Notes: a model not told the origin generated them from the letters alone. DNA of 15,258 nt from Candidatus Desantisbacteria bacterium CG1_02_49_89 (GCA_001871075.1 MNUP01000087.1:1-15258), one strand, 5' to 3'; numbered from the stretch's first letter, positions 1 to 7,217 are shown. Numbers and translations: made by a program.

Positions 1-2
1 CC

Positions 3-317
3 TGCTGCCACAACTTCCCCCACAGCGACAAAGACACCGATCCCTACGAATGGCTGCGCAGGTTCGCGAAGGTCTCCCCGGTCATCCATCTGCAGCAGAC
101 AAACGCGAAGGAAAGCCACCACTGGCCCTTCACCAAGATACACAACCAGCTGGGCATAATAAACCCCGACAAGGTCATCGAAGCCATAGAGGCATCCGGG
201 TCTAAGGAAAATTACCTTATGCTTGAAATATTCCACCCGCTTTCAGCCAGCGAAAAACAGATAATCAGCGACCTCTCGGAAAGCGTGCAATATTGGAGGA
301 AGTATGTCTCAGATTAG
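3..317 (+). CDS. sugar phosphate isomerase/epimerase-like TIM-barrel protein, C-terminal part
   Basis: An open frame enters from the left edge and stops at a TAG at 315-317, giving about 104 C-terminal residues. The stretch HLQQTNAKESHHWPFT, then NQLGIINPDKVIEAIEASG, LMLEIFHP and a closing VQYWRKYV resembles the end of xylose-isomerase-like TIM-barrel enzymes of the sugar phosphate isomerase/epimerase group, some of which act on phosphorylated tetroses. It overlaps the start of the first permease by 14 bases, so the genes are probably translationally coupled and the enzyme likely handles the sugar imported by the transporter. The N-terminal half, with most metal ligands, lies outside the window, so the substrate cannot be named. 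Family assignment is from motif memory and is moderate. Confidence 0.6.
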   Translation, partial: CCHNFPHSDKDTDPYEWLRRFAKVSPVIHLQQTNAKESHHWPFTKIHNQLGIINPDKVIEAIEASGSKENYLMLEIFHPLSASEKQIISDLSESVQYWRKYVSD

Positions 318-1233
318 CGCGCCCGCCAGGCGGAAGCACTTAAGGGAGAACCTTACGGGATTCGCGTTCCTGGCCCCGAACGGCATAGGCTTCCTGGTAT
401 TCGGCTTCCTGCCTATATTCGCCTCGCTTTTCCTGAGCTTCGCGTCCTGGGAACTCATCACGCCGATAAAATGGATAGGGTTCAGGAACTTCGTCGGCAT
501 CCTCGGTTTCCACAAAGACGGAGCCTCGGTCTTCCCCAACGACCCTTATTTCTGGAAATACCTTCTGAACACGTTTTATTTCATGATAGGCATACCCCTG
601 GGAATGGCAACATCGCTCATACTGGCGCTGCTGATGAACCAGAAGATCAAAGGCATAAACATTTTCAGGACCATCTACTTCATGCCGGTTGTTTCCTCAA
701 TGATAGCCTGCGCGCTTTTATGGAGGTGGATCTACCACCCGGAGGTGGGCCTGCTCAACATGTTCCTTTACCTGTTCCACATAAAAGGGCCTGACTGGCT
801 GGGCTCAATGGCATGGGCAAAACCGTCCCTCATTGTGATGGGCATATGGAAGGGAGCGGGTTACAACATGCTTCTTTACCTCGCGGCCCTGCAGGGAGTG
901 CCTGAAGAGCTCTACGAAGCGGCGCGGGTGGACGGCGCCAACAAATGGCGGCAATTCTGGGGCATCACCTGGCCGCTGCTGGGGCCCATAAACTTCCTTA
1001 TGATAATAATGGGCGTTATCGGCGGGTTCCAGTCGTTCGACGTGCAGTATGTTATGACGGGGGGAGGGCCCGCGAACTCCACGAAAACAATGGTGTTCTA
1101 CATATACGAAAAGGCGTTCACGATGTTCCAGATGGGTTACGCCGCCGCGATCGCCTGGATACTCGCGGCGATGATATTTGTCTTCACGTTCCTGCAGTGG
1201 AAGTCCATGGGAAAGAAGGTGTTCTATGTCTAA
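304..1233 (+). CDS. sugar ABC transporter permease, MalF/UgpA type
   Basis: Inner-membrane permease of a carbohydrate ABC importer, 309 residues, the usual size. Hydrophobic segments are visible near residues 20-48, 84-111, 124-143, 172-196, 230-250 and 278-300, fitting six membrane passes. The cytoplasmic EAA loop that docks on the ATPase is at about 201-220 (EELYEAARVDGANKWRQFWG), and GGGPANST near 253-260 is typical of MalF/UgpA-like subunits. The ATG at 304 follows GGAGG at 296-300, a close ribosome site, and lies inside the end of the preceding isomerase gene. The second permease begins 8 bases before its stop. The binding protein and ATPase are not in the window, so the substrate is unknown; the adjacent isomerase suggests a sugar or polyol. 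Confidence 0.93.
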   Translation: MSQISAPARRKHLRENLTGFAFLAPNGIGFLVFGFLPIFASLFLSFASWELITPIKWIGFRNFVGILGFHKDGASVFPNDPYFWKYLLNTFYFMIGIPLGMATSLILALLMNQKIKGINIFRTIYFMPVVSSMIACALLWRWIYHPEVGLLNMFLYLFHIKGPDWLGSMAWAKPSLIVMGIWKGAGYNMLLYLAALQGVPEELYEAARVDGANKWRQFWGITWPLLGPINFLMIIMGVIGGFQSFDVQYVMTGGGPANSTKTMVFYIYEKAFTMFQMGYAAAIAWILAAMIFVFTFLQWKSMGKKVFYV

Positions 1234-2113
1234 CAACACCTCCCTGTCTCTGGCGCAGTCAAAAAAGCGCAGGTTTATAAAGGAAACGGCGCAGAAGGCG
1301 GTTGTTTACGTCCTGCTCAGCGTTGTGGGCGTGTTCATGCTGGTCCCGTTCATGTGGATGGTCACAACGTCCCTGAAGGACGCCGGTTCGGTTTTTGTTT
1401 TCTCCTGGATACCAAGGCAGTTCGAGTGGCGCAATTACGTGGAAGCGTGGAAGGGCGGGCCCACCGGGGTCTCGTTCACCAGGTTTTTCATGAACAGTAT
1501 ATTTGTCAGCTCCCTGGTAACGTTCGGTCAGGTGTTCACCTGCGCGTTTGCCGCGTTCGCGTTCGCCCGCCTGAAGTTCTGGGGCAGGGACAAGTTATTC
1601 CTGGCATACCTGGGCACGATGATGATACCCGGCGCGGTTACGATGATACCGGTTTATATCCTTCTGTCGTCCAGATACCTGAACTGGGTGAACTCGTACA
1701 AGGCGCTCATAATACCCGGCATGTTCGGCGGCGCCTTCGGCACGTTCCTTTTAAGGCAGTTCTTCCTTACCATACCCAAGGACCTTGAGGACGCTGCGAG
1801 GATCGACGGCTGCTCGACATTCGGGATTTTCTGGCGCATAATCCTGCCTCTTTCAAAACCGGCGCTGGCGACCCTGACCACGTTCACGTTCATGGGGGTC
1901 TGGAACGATTTCATCTGGCCGCTCATAGTAATAAATACTATGGAAAAGAAAACCCTGCCCGTGGCGCTGGCGTCTTTCCAGGGGATGTACTCGACTGACT
2001 GGCACCTGCTGATGGCCGCGTCCACGATCGTGCTTATGCCGGTGCTGATCGTTTACCTGTTCAACCAGCGTTTCTTTGTCAGGGGCATTGTTTTAACCGG
2101 GCTCAAGCAATAG
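1226..2113 (+). CDS. sugar ABC transporter permease, MalG/UgpE type
   Basis: Second inner-membrane permease of the same carbohydrate importer, 295 residues from the chosen ATG at 1226. That start is preferred over an in-frame ATG at 1178 because AGAAGG sits at 1214-1219 just upstream, and it gives a MalG-like cytoplasmic N-terminus before the first membrane segment (about 25-49). The EAA loop is at about 186-210 (LEDAARIDGCSTFGIFWR), followed by the MalG-type GVWNDFIWPLIV region and a short C-terminal tail ending near TGLKQ. It overlaps the first permease by 8 bases, so both are co-translated and expected to form the heterodimeric channel. The operon appears to end here: an 80-base repeat block follows. 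Confidence 0.93.
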   Translation: MSNNTSLSLAQSKKRRFIKETAQKAVVYVLLSVVGVFMLVPFMWMVTTSLKDAGSVFVFSWIPRQFEWRNYVEAWKGGPTGVSFTRFFMNSIFVSSLVTFGQVFTCAFAAFAFARLKFWGRDKLFLAYLGTMMIPGAVTMIPVYILLSSRYLNWVNSYKALIIPGMFGGAFGTFLLRQFFLTIPKDLEDAARIDGCSTFGIFWRIILPLSKPALATLTTFTFMGVWNDFIWPLIVINTMEKKTLPVALASFQGMYSTDWHLLMAASTIVLMPVLIVYLFNQRFFVRGIVLTGLKQ

Positions 2114-2119
2114 GAGATC

Positions 2120-2190
2120 CGTCGGGCGTCTTACGTCTTACGTCGTGCGTATCTAAACGTATGACGTACGACTTACGACGTACGACGATG
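2120..2190. repeat. ACGTACGAC-type quasi-palindromic repeat block
   Basis: The gap between the permease and tadB consists almost wholly of the words TACGTC, GTACGAC and TTACGAC in alternating orientation. TACGTCGTGCG at about 2139-2149 and CGTATGACGTA at 2158-2168 pair around a short loop, with wobble at the two differing positions. A related block lies inside the following gene at 2302-2338. There is no clear ribosome site before tadB because this block reaches almost to its ATG. Function is unknown. Confidence 0.8.
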
Positions 2191-2194
2191 TAAA

Positions 2195-2899
2195 ATGGAA
2201 ATACTAAAATACTGCGCTATTGGGCTGGCATTTGCCGCGGTTTATCTGCTGATCTCCGAGATCGGCAGATCTTCTTTTAAAATTACCGGTAAACCGGCTG
2301 GTCTTACGTCCGACGTACGACGTATGACGTCCGACGTTCTGTCCCGGCTGTTCCGCCGCGGGCAGACGCTTGAAGCGCAGCTTCCGGGCGCCCTTGATTT
2401 CCTCGCAAGCTCCCTGCGGTCCGGCTCAAGCGTCACACAGGCGATAAGCCTGCTCGCGGACGAATTCCCCCAGCCTGTATCCGGCGAGTTCGGCATGGTA
2501 TTAAAAGAAACCAGGATGGGCCTGCCCTTGCAGGAATCCCTTGAAAATCTCAGGAAACGGGTCAGGAACGCGGACCTTGACCTTGCGGTGACGTCTATAA
2601 TCATCTCGCGGGAAACAGGGGCCAGCCTTTCAGAGGTGCTGGGCAAGATCTCTTCGGTCATACGGGAACGCGGAAAAATAATAGGCAAGGCGAAAGCCCT
2701 TGTAAGCCAGGGCAAGATGCAGTCAATAGTGGTGGGGGTCCTGCCCGTCATTTTATGTTTCGTGATACTGGCGGTTGACCCCGGCTACATAATGCCGCTT
2801 TTTCGTAGACCCCTGGGATGGGCGATGATCGCCGCGGCTTGCGGCCTGGAATTCCTCGGGGTATTCTTTATAAGAAAGATCACACGGATTGAGGTTTAA
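2195..2899 (+). CDS. tadB: TadB-like type II secretion system F family protein
   Basis: Inner-membrane platform protein of a Tad (tight adherence) pilus/type II secretion system, 234 residues. Residues 3-22 form one membrane segment, the T2SF cytoplasmic domain spans about 60-170 (LPGALDFLASSLRSGSSVTQ, then SRETGASLSEVLGKISSVI), and two hydrophobic segments lie near 174-193 and 208-226. It is shorter than most TadB proteins, which usually run to about 300 residues with an extra N-terminal membrane region. The next gene is a second T2SF protein, the usual TadB-TadC pair. Residues about 37-48 (LTSDVRRMTSDV) are encoded by a dispersed repeat carried in frame. No Shine-Dalgarno sequence precedes the ATG because a repeat block abuts it. 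The ATPase TadA and the pilin are not in the window. Confidence 0.85.
   Translation: MEILKYCAIGLAFAAVYLLISEIGRSSFKITGKPAGLTSDVRRMTSDVLSRLFRRGQTLEAQLPGALDFLASSLRSGSSVTQAISLLADEFPQPVSGEFGMVLKETRMGLPLQESLENLRKRVRNADLDLAVTSIIISRETGASLSEVLGKISSVIRERGKIIGKAKALVSQGKMQSIVVGVLPVILCFVILAVDPGYIMPLFRRPLGWAMIAAACGLEFLGVFFIRKITRIEV
2302..2338. repeat. ACGTACGAC-type repeat inside tadB
   Basis: Within the tadB reading frame the words TTACGTC, GACGTACGAC and TATGACGTC recur, the same vocabulary as the intergenic block at 2120-2190. The stretch keeps the frame open and encodes the near-tandem peptide TSDVRRMTSDV in the linker between the first membrane segment and the T2SF domain, a place likely to tolerate insertions. 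Confidence 0.75.
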
Positions 2900-2905
2900 C
2901 CGCAC

Positions 2906-2980
2906 GTCATTGCGAGGTCGCCTTGGGCGACCGCGGCAATCCCTTTAAAAAATAGATTGCTTCGTTTCACTCGCAATGAC
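2906..2980. repeat. GTCATTGCGAG...CTCGCAATGAC terminal-inverted-repeat element
   Basis: An exact 11-base inverted pair (2906-2916 and 2970-2980) encloses a hairpin, GGTCGCC-TTG-GGCGACC at 2916-2932, and a second pairing of GCAATC with GATTGC. There is no reading frame inside, so it resembles a miniature or REP-like dispersed element. It fills most of the tadB-tadC gap. A second member with the same ends lies at 15129-15211. Similar GTCATTGCGAG palindromes are, from memory, found in many unrelated bacterial genomes. Confidence 0.88.
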
Positions 2981-3010
2981 ATACGATAGTCAAATTAGAA
3001 AAGGACAAAT

Positions 3011-3826
3011 ATGCTTTTATTGATAGCTTCAATGCTTCTGTTTCTGGCATTGTTCCTCGCAATCAGCGGGCTGTTGCGGACGGCGCGTGCGCCGAAGATA
3101 GAGAAAGGATCCTTCAGGCGCATGCTGGACAAAATAGGAACACTTAACAGCAGGCTGGAACTGCATAATTACAGGGACGGGACGCGCAGGAAACTGGATT
3201 ACGCCGGATACCCGGATCTCAGCGTTGATTCGTTCCTTGCCGTAAAAGAACTTGCTGGGGTAATCCTGCTCGCTATCCTTATTTATGCCACAGGGAATAT
3301 CAGCCCCGTTGCGGTGCTGGTCCCGGTCATCGGTTTTTTCCTGCCTGACCTGTGGCTGGGCGAAAAGGTGAGCCGCAGAAAAAATGGGATAATCAGAGAG
3401 CTTCCTTATTTCCTGGACATGGTTGCGCTGTGCGTTGAGGCAGGGCTTGATTTCGGCGCCGCGATCAACCGGATACTTGAGAAATCATCGCGCACCCCGC
3501 TTACCCGGGAGATCAGCATTATGCAGCAGGAAATAAAGGTCGGCAAGGGCAGGGAAGAAGCCCTGCGCAACCTGGCCGCGAGAACGGACATCCAGGAGGT
3601 CTCATCCTTCATTTCCAGCCTGATCCAGGCAGACAGGACCGGGGCAAGCCTTGGCCAGACCCTCAGGGTACAGTCGGAGCAGATAAGGACCGCGATATTC
3701 CAGAAGGCGGAAAAAACCGCGCATGAAGCGCCCGTTAAGATGCTTTTCCCGATGGTGCTTTTTATATTCCCGGTCATTTTCATTGTGCTTCTAGGCCCGG
3801 TTGTTTTGCAGATGATAGGGCGCTAA
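3011..3826 (+). CDS. tadC: TadC-like type II secretion system F family protein
   Basis: Second inner-membrane platform subunit of the Tad system, 271 residues. An N-terminal membrane segment (about 2-22) is followed by two hydrophobic stretches (about 80-94 and 98-112), the T2SF domain at about 128-240 (LPYFLDMVALCVEAGLDFGA, then RTGASLGQTLRVQSEQIR) and a strongly hydrophobic C-terminal segment at about 243-268. The motif order and length match TadC. AAGGA at 3001-3005 is well placed before the ATG. Its separation from tadB is due to the inserted palindromic element at 2906-2980; otherwise the genes would be nearly adjacent. With TadB it is expected to form the membrane base on which the ATPase acts. 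Confidence 0.88.
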   Translation: MLLLIASMLLFLALFLAISGLLRTARAPKIEKGSFRRMLDKIGTLNSRLELHNYRDGTRRKLDYAGYPDLSVDSFLAVKELAGVILLAILIYATGNISPVAVLVPVIGFFLPDLWLGEKVSRRKNGIIRELPYFLDMVALCVEAGLDFGAAINRILEKSSRTPLTREISIMQQEIKVGKGREEALRNLAARTDIQEVSSFISSLIQADRTGASLGQTLRVQSEQIRTAIFQKAEKTAHEAPVKMLFPMVLFIFPVIFIVLLGPVVLQMIGR

Positions 3827-3831
3827 ATTGT

Positions 3832-3864
3832 TATAACGATTTAACAACGATTCTATAACGATTT
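3832..3864. repeat. three tandem 11-bp units, TATAACGATTT type
   Basis: TATAACGATTT (3832-3842), AACAACGATTC (3843-3853) and TATAACGATTT (3854-3864) are consecutive 11-base units in the tadC-FHA gap. The last unit leads directly into AAGGAG, the ribosome site of the FHA gene. Confidence 0.75.
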
Positions 3865-3877
3865 TAAGGAGTTAAAC

Positions 3878-4759
3878 ATGGCCCGCTTAACAGTAATGCG
3901 AGGCGACAAAGAAGGCTGGGTCGCAGAGCTGCCCCAGAAGGAGTTTACGATCGGCCGCGACCCCACGAACGACTTCATCATTTCCGACATCGCGGTATCC
4001 AGGAAACACGCGATCATAAGATTCAGGTCCGGCAAATACAGCATACAGGATTACAGCGTTAACGGGACGAAGATCGGGGACAAGCGTATAAAGAAAACAG
4101 TGCTGGAAGAAGGGGATAAGATCGAGATAGGCGGCACCTTGTTCAGGTTCGAAACAGAAGCACCTCTCAGGCACCTTCAAAAGGTCAAACAACCTGAACC
4201 CTCTTCGGCCGTGCGCGAAACGGCCGAAGGCACTACCGTGATAAAAACCCCTGCGCGCGCTTCACGCTCCGCGCAGCCGTTCTGGTATATCCTGCTTGCC
4301 GTTGCCGCGGTATCCGCGGCTTTTTACTTTTCCTTTAAGGCACCTATAAAAAGAATATCTGTTTTCAAAACAGAAACAGCGAAGATCCTGCCGTTCGCGC
4401 CGTCCGCGGAACACTCTTCAGACCCGCAGTATTATTTCAGCATGGCAAACCGCCTGTACAAAGAAAAAGGCGTGAACGACTCCAACCTGTTTTTCACCAT
4501 CCAGTATCTTCGGAAAGGGCTGGAGCTTTACACAGGAGGGGACTCGGAAACCGTTTCTTTCGTCACGCGGAAAATGGCGGATATCGGCAAAGAACTTGAA
4601 ACAAAGGTAAAAGACGAGATGTTCGGCGCCTACCAGGCGTTCCACCTGGACAACACACAAGACTGCCGCGCGCACCTGGAAAGCGTAATGCGCCTTGTGC
4701 CGGACCCTTCAGATCCGTATCACCGTTCAGCTCGCGCCAAGCTTTCCGCATTAAAATAG
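3878..4759 (+). CDS. FHA-domain single-pass membrane protein of the Tad locus
   Basis: A 293-residue protein with an N-terminal forkhead-associated domain (about 1-95) that should bind phosphothreonine peptides. The key features are GR at 26-27, SRKH at 41-44 and NGT at 62-64. A linker of about 35 residues leads to one membrane segment (about 134-153, FWYILLAVAAVSAAFYFSF) and an extracytoplasmic C-terminal region of about 135 residues without a family I recognise. AAGGAG at 3864-3869 supports the ATG. FHA proteins are common companions of tad genes and probably recruit a phosphorylated secretion component. The TAG stop (4757-4759) lies inside the left repeat of the transposase cassette that follows, so the present last residues may not be the ancestral C-terminus. 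Confidence 0.87.
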   Translation: MARLTVMRGDKEGWVAELPQKEFTIGRDPTNDFIISDIAVSRKHAIIRFRSGKYSIQDYSVNGTKIGDKRIKKTVLEEGDKIEIGGTLFRFETEAPLRHLQKVKQPEPSSAVRETAEGTTVIKTPARASRSAQPFWYILLAVAAVSAAFYFSFKAPIKRISVFKTETAKILPFAPSAEHSSDPQYYFSMANRLYKEKGVNDSNLFFTIQYLRKGLELYTGGDSETVSFVTRKMADIGKELETKVKDEMFGAYQAFHLDNTQDCRAHLESVMRLVPDPSDPYHRSARAKLSALK

Positions 4760-4774
4760 GGACAGCCCCTATTT
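4754..4774 (-). repeat. REP hairpin, left end of RAYT cassette
   Basis: AAATAGGG (4754-4761), loop ACAGC, CCCTATTT (4767-4774). It is the reverse complement of the other full copies and contains the TAG stop of the FHA gene. Confidence 0.88.
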
Positions 4775-4832
4775 ATAATAACTCAAATAAATCAAGCGAA
4801 TTATTGAGTCTAAATCCAAAAAGGATTGAAAT

Positions 4833-5498
4833 ATGCCAAGAATTGCAAGGGCGGTCTGTGTAGATCTTCCACATCATGTTACGCAAAGAGGAAATAACCA
4901 ACAAAAGGTTTTTAAAAGAAAAAATGACCATGCATTCTATATTTCTTTAATGCGTAAATATAGCAAGATATTAAAACTGGAGATCTGGTCTTACTGTCTA
5001 ATGCCAAATCATGTTCATTTCATAGTTGTTCCGCGAGAACCTGATTCTATGGCAAAAACCTTTGACGTGGTTCATATGCTATACTCTCAATATTTTAACA
5101 GTAAAATGAACCGCAAGGGACACCTCTGGCAATCTCGATTTTATTCCTGCCTTTTAGATAACGATCATTTATGCGCAGCTGCTCGCTATATTGAAAGGAA
5201 TCCCGTAAGAGCGCGCATTGTTGACCGGCCGGAGGAATATCGCTGGTCCAGCGCTTATGCGCACATAAACAAAACTCCGGATAGACTTCTATCCGGTGAT
5301 TGTTTTCTTACTCATGAAATAACAGATTGGAAGAAATTCCTGACACATCCGGATGATGAAAAAATCCTTGAAAAACTGCGGAGCCGCACCAGATCAGGAC
5401 GTCCCGCAGGCAATGATGACTTTATAACAAATATAGAAAACAAACTGGGTAGAAGTTTTAATACAAGACCGAAAGGCAGACCCAGAAAACCTCAATAA
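4833..5498 (+). CDS. REP-associated tyrosine transposase (RAYT, Y1_Tnp family)
   Basis: Single-strand DNA transposase-like enzyme of the HUH class, 221 residues. The N-terminal HHVTQRGNN (about 14-22) and the metal-binding HUH motif MPNHVHFIV with His60 and His62 are clear. GHLWQSRFYSC (about 96-106) and ARYIERNPVRA (about 117-127), which contains the likely nucleophile Tyr119, match the family order. RAYT proteins recognise and cut their cognate REP hairpins. Inverted hairpins flank this gene and further copies lie 6-8 kb away, consistent with that role. The gene is more AT-rich than its neighbours, which fits acquired DNA. The ATG at 4833 follows AAAAAGGATTGAA, a fair ribosome site. All expected motifs are intact, so it may be active. 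Confidence 0.93.
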   Translation: MPRIARAVCVDLPHHVTQRGNNQQKVFKRKNDHAFYISLMRKYSKILKLEIWSYCLMPNHVHFIVVPREPDSMAKTFDVVHMLYSQYFNSKMNRKGHLWQSRFYSCLLDNDHLCAAARYIERNPVRARIVDRPEEYRWSSAYAHINKTPDRLLSGDCFLTHEITDWKKFLTHPDDEKILEKLRSRTRSGRPAGNDDFITNIENKLGRSFNTRPKGRPRKPQ

Positions 5499-5513
5499 AA
5501 TCAAGAAAATAAA

Positions 5514-5534
5514 AAATGGGGGCTGTCCCTATTT
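5514..5534 (+). repeat. REP hairpin, right end of RAYT cassette
   Basis: AAATGGGG (5514-5521), loop GCTGT, CCCTATTT (5527-5534). One G-T wobble replaces the A-T pair of the other copies. It touches the ATG of the metallophosphoesterase and leaves no room for a normal ribosome site. Confidence 0.88.
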
Positions 5535-6260
5535 ATGAAGTATGGAATTATATCTGACATTCATGGAAATTTAGAAGCCCTTAACGCCTGCCTTGAGTTC
5601 CTCGAAGGGACGGTAAAGGCATATATATGCGCCGGGGACATCGTTGGCTACGGCCCCCGCCCCAACGAATGCGTTGAAGCGGTCAGTAAGATCTCCGAAT
5701 TAGACGGGACTGTTGTAATATCCGGCAACCACGACCTTGCAGCCGTAGACTTGAAAGATGTTTCCTTTTTCAAAGAAGACGCGAAAAAAGCCATCCTGTG
5801 GACCGCGAAAGTCCTGACAGGCGAAAACAGGGATTTCATCTCAAAGCTCAAAACAAGGATCGACGCGCCGCATTTCACAGTGGCGCACGGCAGCCCCCGG
5901 GAGCCGGAAGATGAATACCTTATAGACGGCTACGCGATGAAAGAAAATCTTGCGTTCTTTAAAACAAAGGTCTGTTTTGTGGGCCACTCCCACATACCCC
6001 TGTTTTACGACAGGGGGCTTGTTATACTGGCTGACGGGGGCAAGGTGAAGGTCGTTGCCAGGAATAAAGCGATAGCAAGCCTTGGCTCTGTGGGCCAGCC
6101 AAGGGACAGGAACCCGTCCGCGTGCGCCGGTGTTTATGACGACAGGACAGGGGAGATCCTGGTGAAACGCTTCCCCTACAACATCCGCAAAACCCAGGAA
6201 GACATGGCGGCAGCCGGCCTGCCGCGGTCCTTGATCGAGCGATTAGCGCTGGGCATATAA
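5535..6260 (+). CDS. calcineurin-like metallophosphoesterase
   Basis: A predicted cytoplasmic dinuclear-metal phosphoesterase of 241 residues. The ligand motifs are in family order: SDIHGN (Asp8, His10), GDIVGYG (Asp35), GNHD (Asn65, His66), VAHGSP near residue 117 and a late GHSH near 150. These match the YfcE/MJ0936-like branch, whose members hydrolyse small phosphodiesters; the substrate here is unknown. The start is fixed by the conserved MKYGIISDIHGN opening. The ATG directly abuts the right hairpin of the RAYT cassette, so the native leader and ribosome site have been displaced and expression may depend on readthrough or on the cassette. It may once have followed the Tad genes directly. 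Confidence 0.9.
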   Translation: MKYGIISDIHGNLEALNACLEFLEGTVKAYICAGDIVGYGPRPNECVEAVSKISELDGTVVISGNHDLAAVDLKDVSFFKEDAKKAILWTAKVLTGENRDFISKLKTRIDAPHFTVAHGSPREPEDEYLIDGYAMKENLAFFKTKVCFVGHSHIPLFYDRGLVILADGGKVKVVARNKAIASLGSVGQPRDRNPSACAGVYDDRTGEILVKRFPYNIRKTQEDMAAAGLPRSLIERLALGI

Positions 6261-6265
6261 ATACA

Positions 6266-6296
6266 GTCATGGGCCACGAGTCATGGGTCATGGGTG
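6266..6296. repeat. TCATGGGTCATGGG-type repeat, left of four-helix-bundle gene
   Basis: The words GTCATGGG, GAGTCATGGG and TCATGGG follow each other here. The reverse complement, with related spacing, lies at 6677-6706 on the far side of the four-helix-bundle gene, so the two blocks form an imperfect inverted pair of about 30 bases. Confidence 0.78.
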
Positions 6297-6301
6297 AAAA
6301 A

Positions 6302-6671
6302 ATGGAAAAAATAAAAAGCTACAGAAATTTAGAGATCTGGCAGAAAAGCGTTGACTTAGTTACTGAAATTAGTTACTGAAATTTATAATATTACGAAAAC
6401 GTTCCCTTCGGAAGAGAAATTTGGCTTGATAAGCCAGATGACAAGAGCAGCGTCTTCTATTCCTTCCAATATTGCCGAAGGTTTCAGAAGAAGGTACAGC
6501 AATGAATTCAGGCAGTTTTTGCATATGTCGCTTGGTTCTATTGCGGAGCTCGAAACTCAGATCACAATCGCACAAAGACTTGGCTATATAGATAAAACAA
6601 GGGAAGAAACATTTTTAGGGGAATTGGATAAAATATCCAGGATGACTATGGGTCTTATAAAAAAGTTGTAG
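6302..6671 (+). pseudogene. four-helix-bundle protein (23S rRNA intervening-sequence protein family), frameshifted
   Basis: The ATG at 6302 opens MEKIKSYRNLEIWQKSVDLVTEI, the typical start of the four-helix-bundle/S23 family, but the frame stops at a TGA at 6377-6379 after 25 codons. The block TTAGTTACTGAAA occurs twice in tandem (6356-6368, 6369-6381). Removing one copy restores one frame of about 118 residues that continues YNITKTFPSEEKFGLISQM, then AASSIPSNIAEGFRRRYSNE and a normal C-terminus to the TAG at 6669-6671. The gene is thus inactivated by a single 13-base duplication, which looks recent because the rest is intact. A downstream ATG at 6426 leaves only the last 81 residues. Family members occur inside 23S rRNA intervening sequences and as free genes; their role is uncertain. 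Sequencing or assembly error is the alternative. Confidence 0.85.
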
Positions 6672-6676
6672 TTTTT

Positions 6677-6706
6677 ACTCATGACTCATAACCCATGACT
6701 CATGAC
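6677..6706. repeat. TCATGACTCATAACCCATGA-type repeat, right of four-helix-bundle gene
   Basis: Inverted partner of 6266-6296, made of ACTCATGAC, TCATAACCCATGAC and TCATGAC. It ends five bases before the AGGAGG ribosome site of the next gene. Confidence 0.78.
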
Positions 6707-6723
6707 AAAACGAGGAGGCCATA

Positions 6724-7212
6724 GTGATTAAGGTTAAAATTGAGGGCGTGGTATTAGATTTGAAATCCAACCTGCCCATAATAGTCCTGAGGGATGACAA
6801 GCAGAGGGTCCTGCCGATATCAGTGGGCTTGTTCGAGGCGCAGGCGATAGCGTTCGCCATGGAAGGCATCAAGATCCCCCGGCCTCTCACTCACGACCTT
6901 GCCAAAAGCATAATAGAAAAACTCGGGGCAAAGGTAATGCGGGTGGAGCTCACGGAATTGAAAGGCAATACCTATTTCGCCTACATTATAATGAAGCCGA
7001 AGGATGGTGAGGAGATAAGGATCGATTCCAGGCCCAGCGACGCGATAGCCATCGCCCTGCGGTTCCAGGCGCAGATATTCGCCTCCGAGGAACTGCTCCT
7101 GCTGCGGGAAACCTACAAACCAATAGACGAATCCGAGGTGAAATCCTTCAGGGAGATTATCGACAAACTGCCTCCGGATGAATTTTGGAAAAAGCTCCGC
7201 GACAAAAAATAA
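6724..7212 (+). CDS. bifunctional nuclease family protein (DUF151)
   Basis: A 162-residue protein matching the bifunctional nuclease (BFN, DUF151) family throughout: an opening VKIEGVVLDLKSNLPIIVLRD, the RVLPISVGLFEAQAIAFAME core, then PLTHDLAKSIIEKLGAKVMR and the signature SRPSDAIAIALRFQAQIFA near residues 103-119. Plant members cut DNA and RNA; bacterial ones are widespread and poorly characterised. The start codon is GTG at 6724 with AGGAGG at 6712-6717 six bases before it, the clearest ribosome site in the window. It is preceded by the four-helix-bundle cassette and followed within six bases by the repeat of the first GxxExxY cassette, but looks intact and chromosomal. Confidence 0.9.
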   Translation: MIKVKIEGVVLDLKSNLPIIVLRDDKQRVLPISVGLFEAQAIAFAMEGIKIPRPLTHDLAKSIIEKLGAKVMRVELTELKGNTYFAYIIMKPKDGEEIRIDSRPSDAIAIALRFQAQIFASEELLLLRETYKPIDESEVKSFREIIDKLPPDEFWKKLRDKK

Positions 7213-7217
7213 CCCTT

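Larger units (their letters stand above)
4754..5534. mobile_element. RAYT cassette: transposase gene between inverted hairpin repeats
   Basis: The transposase gene is bounded by two 21-base copies of one hairpin in opposite orientation, at 4754-4774 and 5514-5534. Each has an 8-base stem AAATAGGG/CCCTATTT and a 5-base loop ACAGC or GCTGT. The left copy supplies the FHA stop codon, and the right copy ends one base before the next gene's ATG, so the unit is inserted flush between two host genes. An imperfect pairing of ACTCAAATAAAT with AATTATTGAGT (about 4783-4809) lies between the left repeat and the gene. More copies of the hairpin occur at 11903-11923 and 13236-13256. Confidence 0.85.

Noticed and set aside
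1178-1225. Earlier ATG for the second permease
   Set aside because: It would overlap the first permease by 56 bases with an unlikely N-terminus. The ATG at 1226 has AGAAGG before it.
805-1239. Long minus-strand frame of 144 codons opposite the first permease
   Set aside because: It is antisense to a clear permease, has no recognisable family, and is explained by the codon bias of the coding strand.
6426-6671. Four-helix-bundle gene as a short intact 81-residue protein
   Set aside because: The missing N-terminal third, with family signature KSYRNLEIWQKSVDL, is present just upstream in another frame, so this is a frameshifted gene and not a short one.
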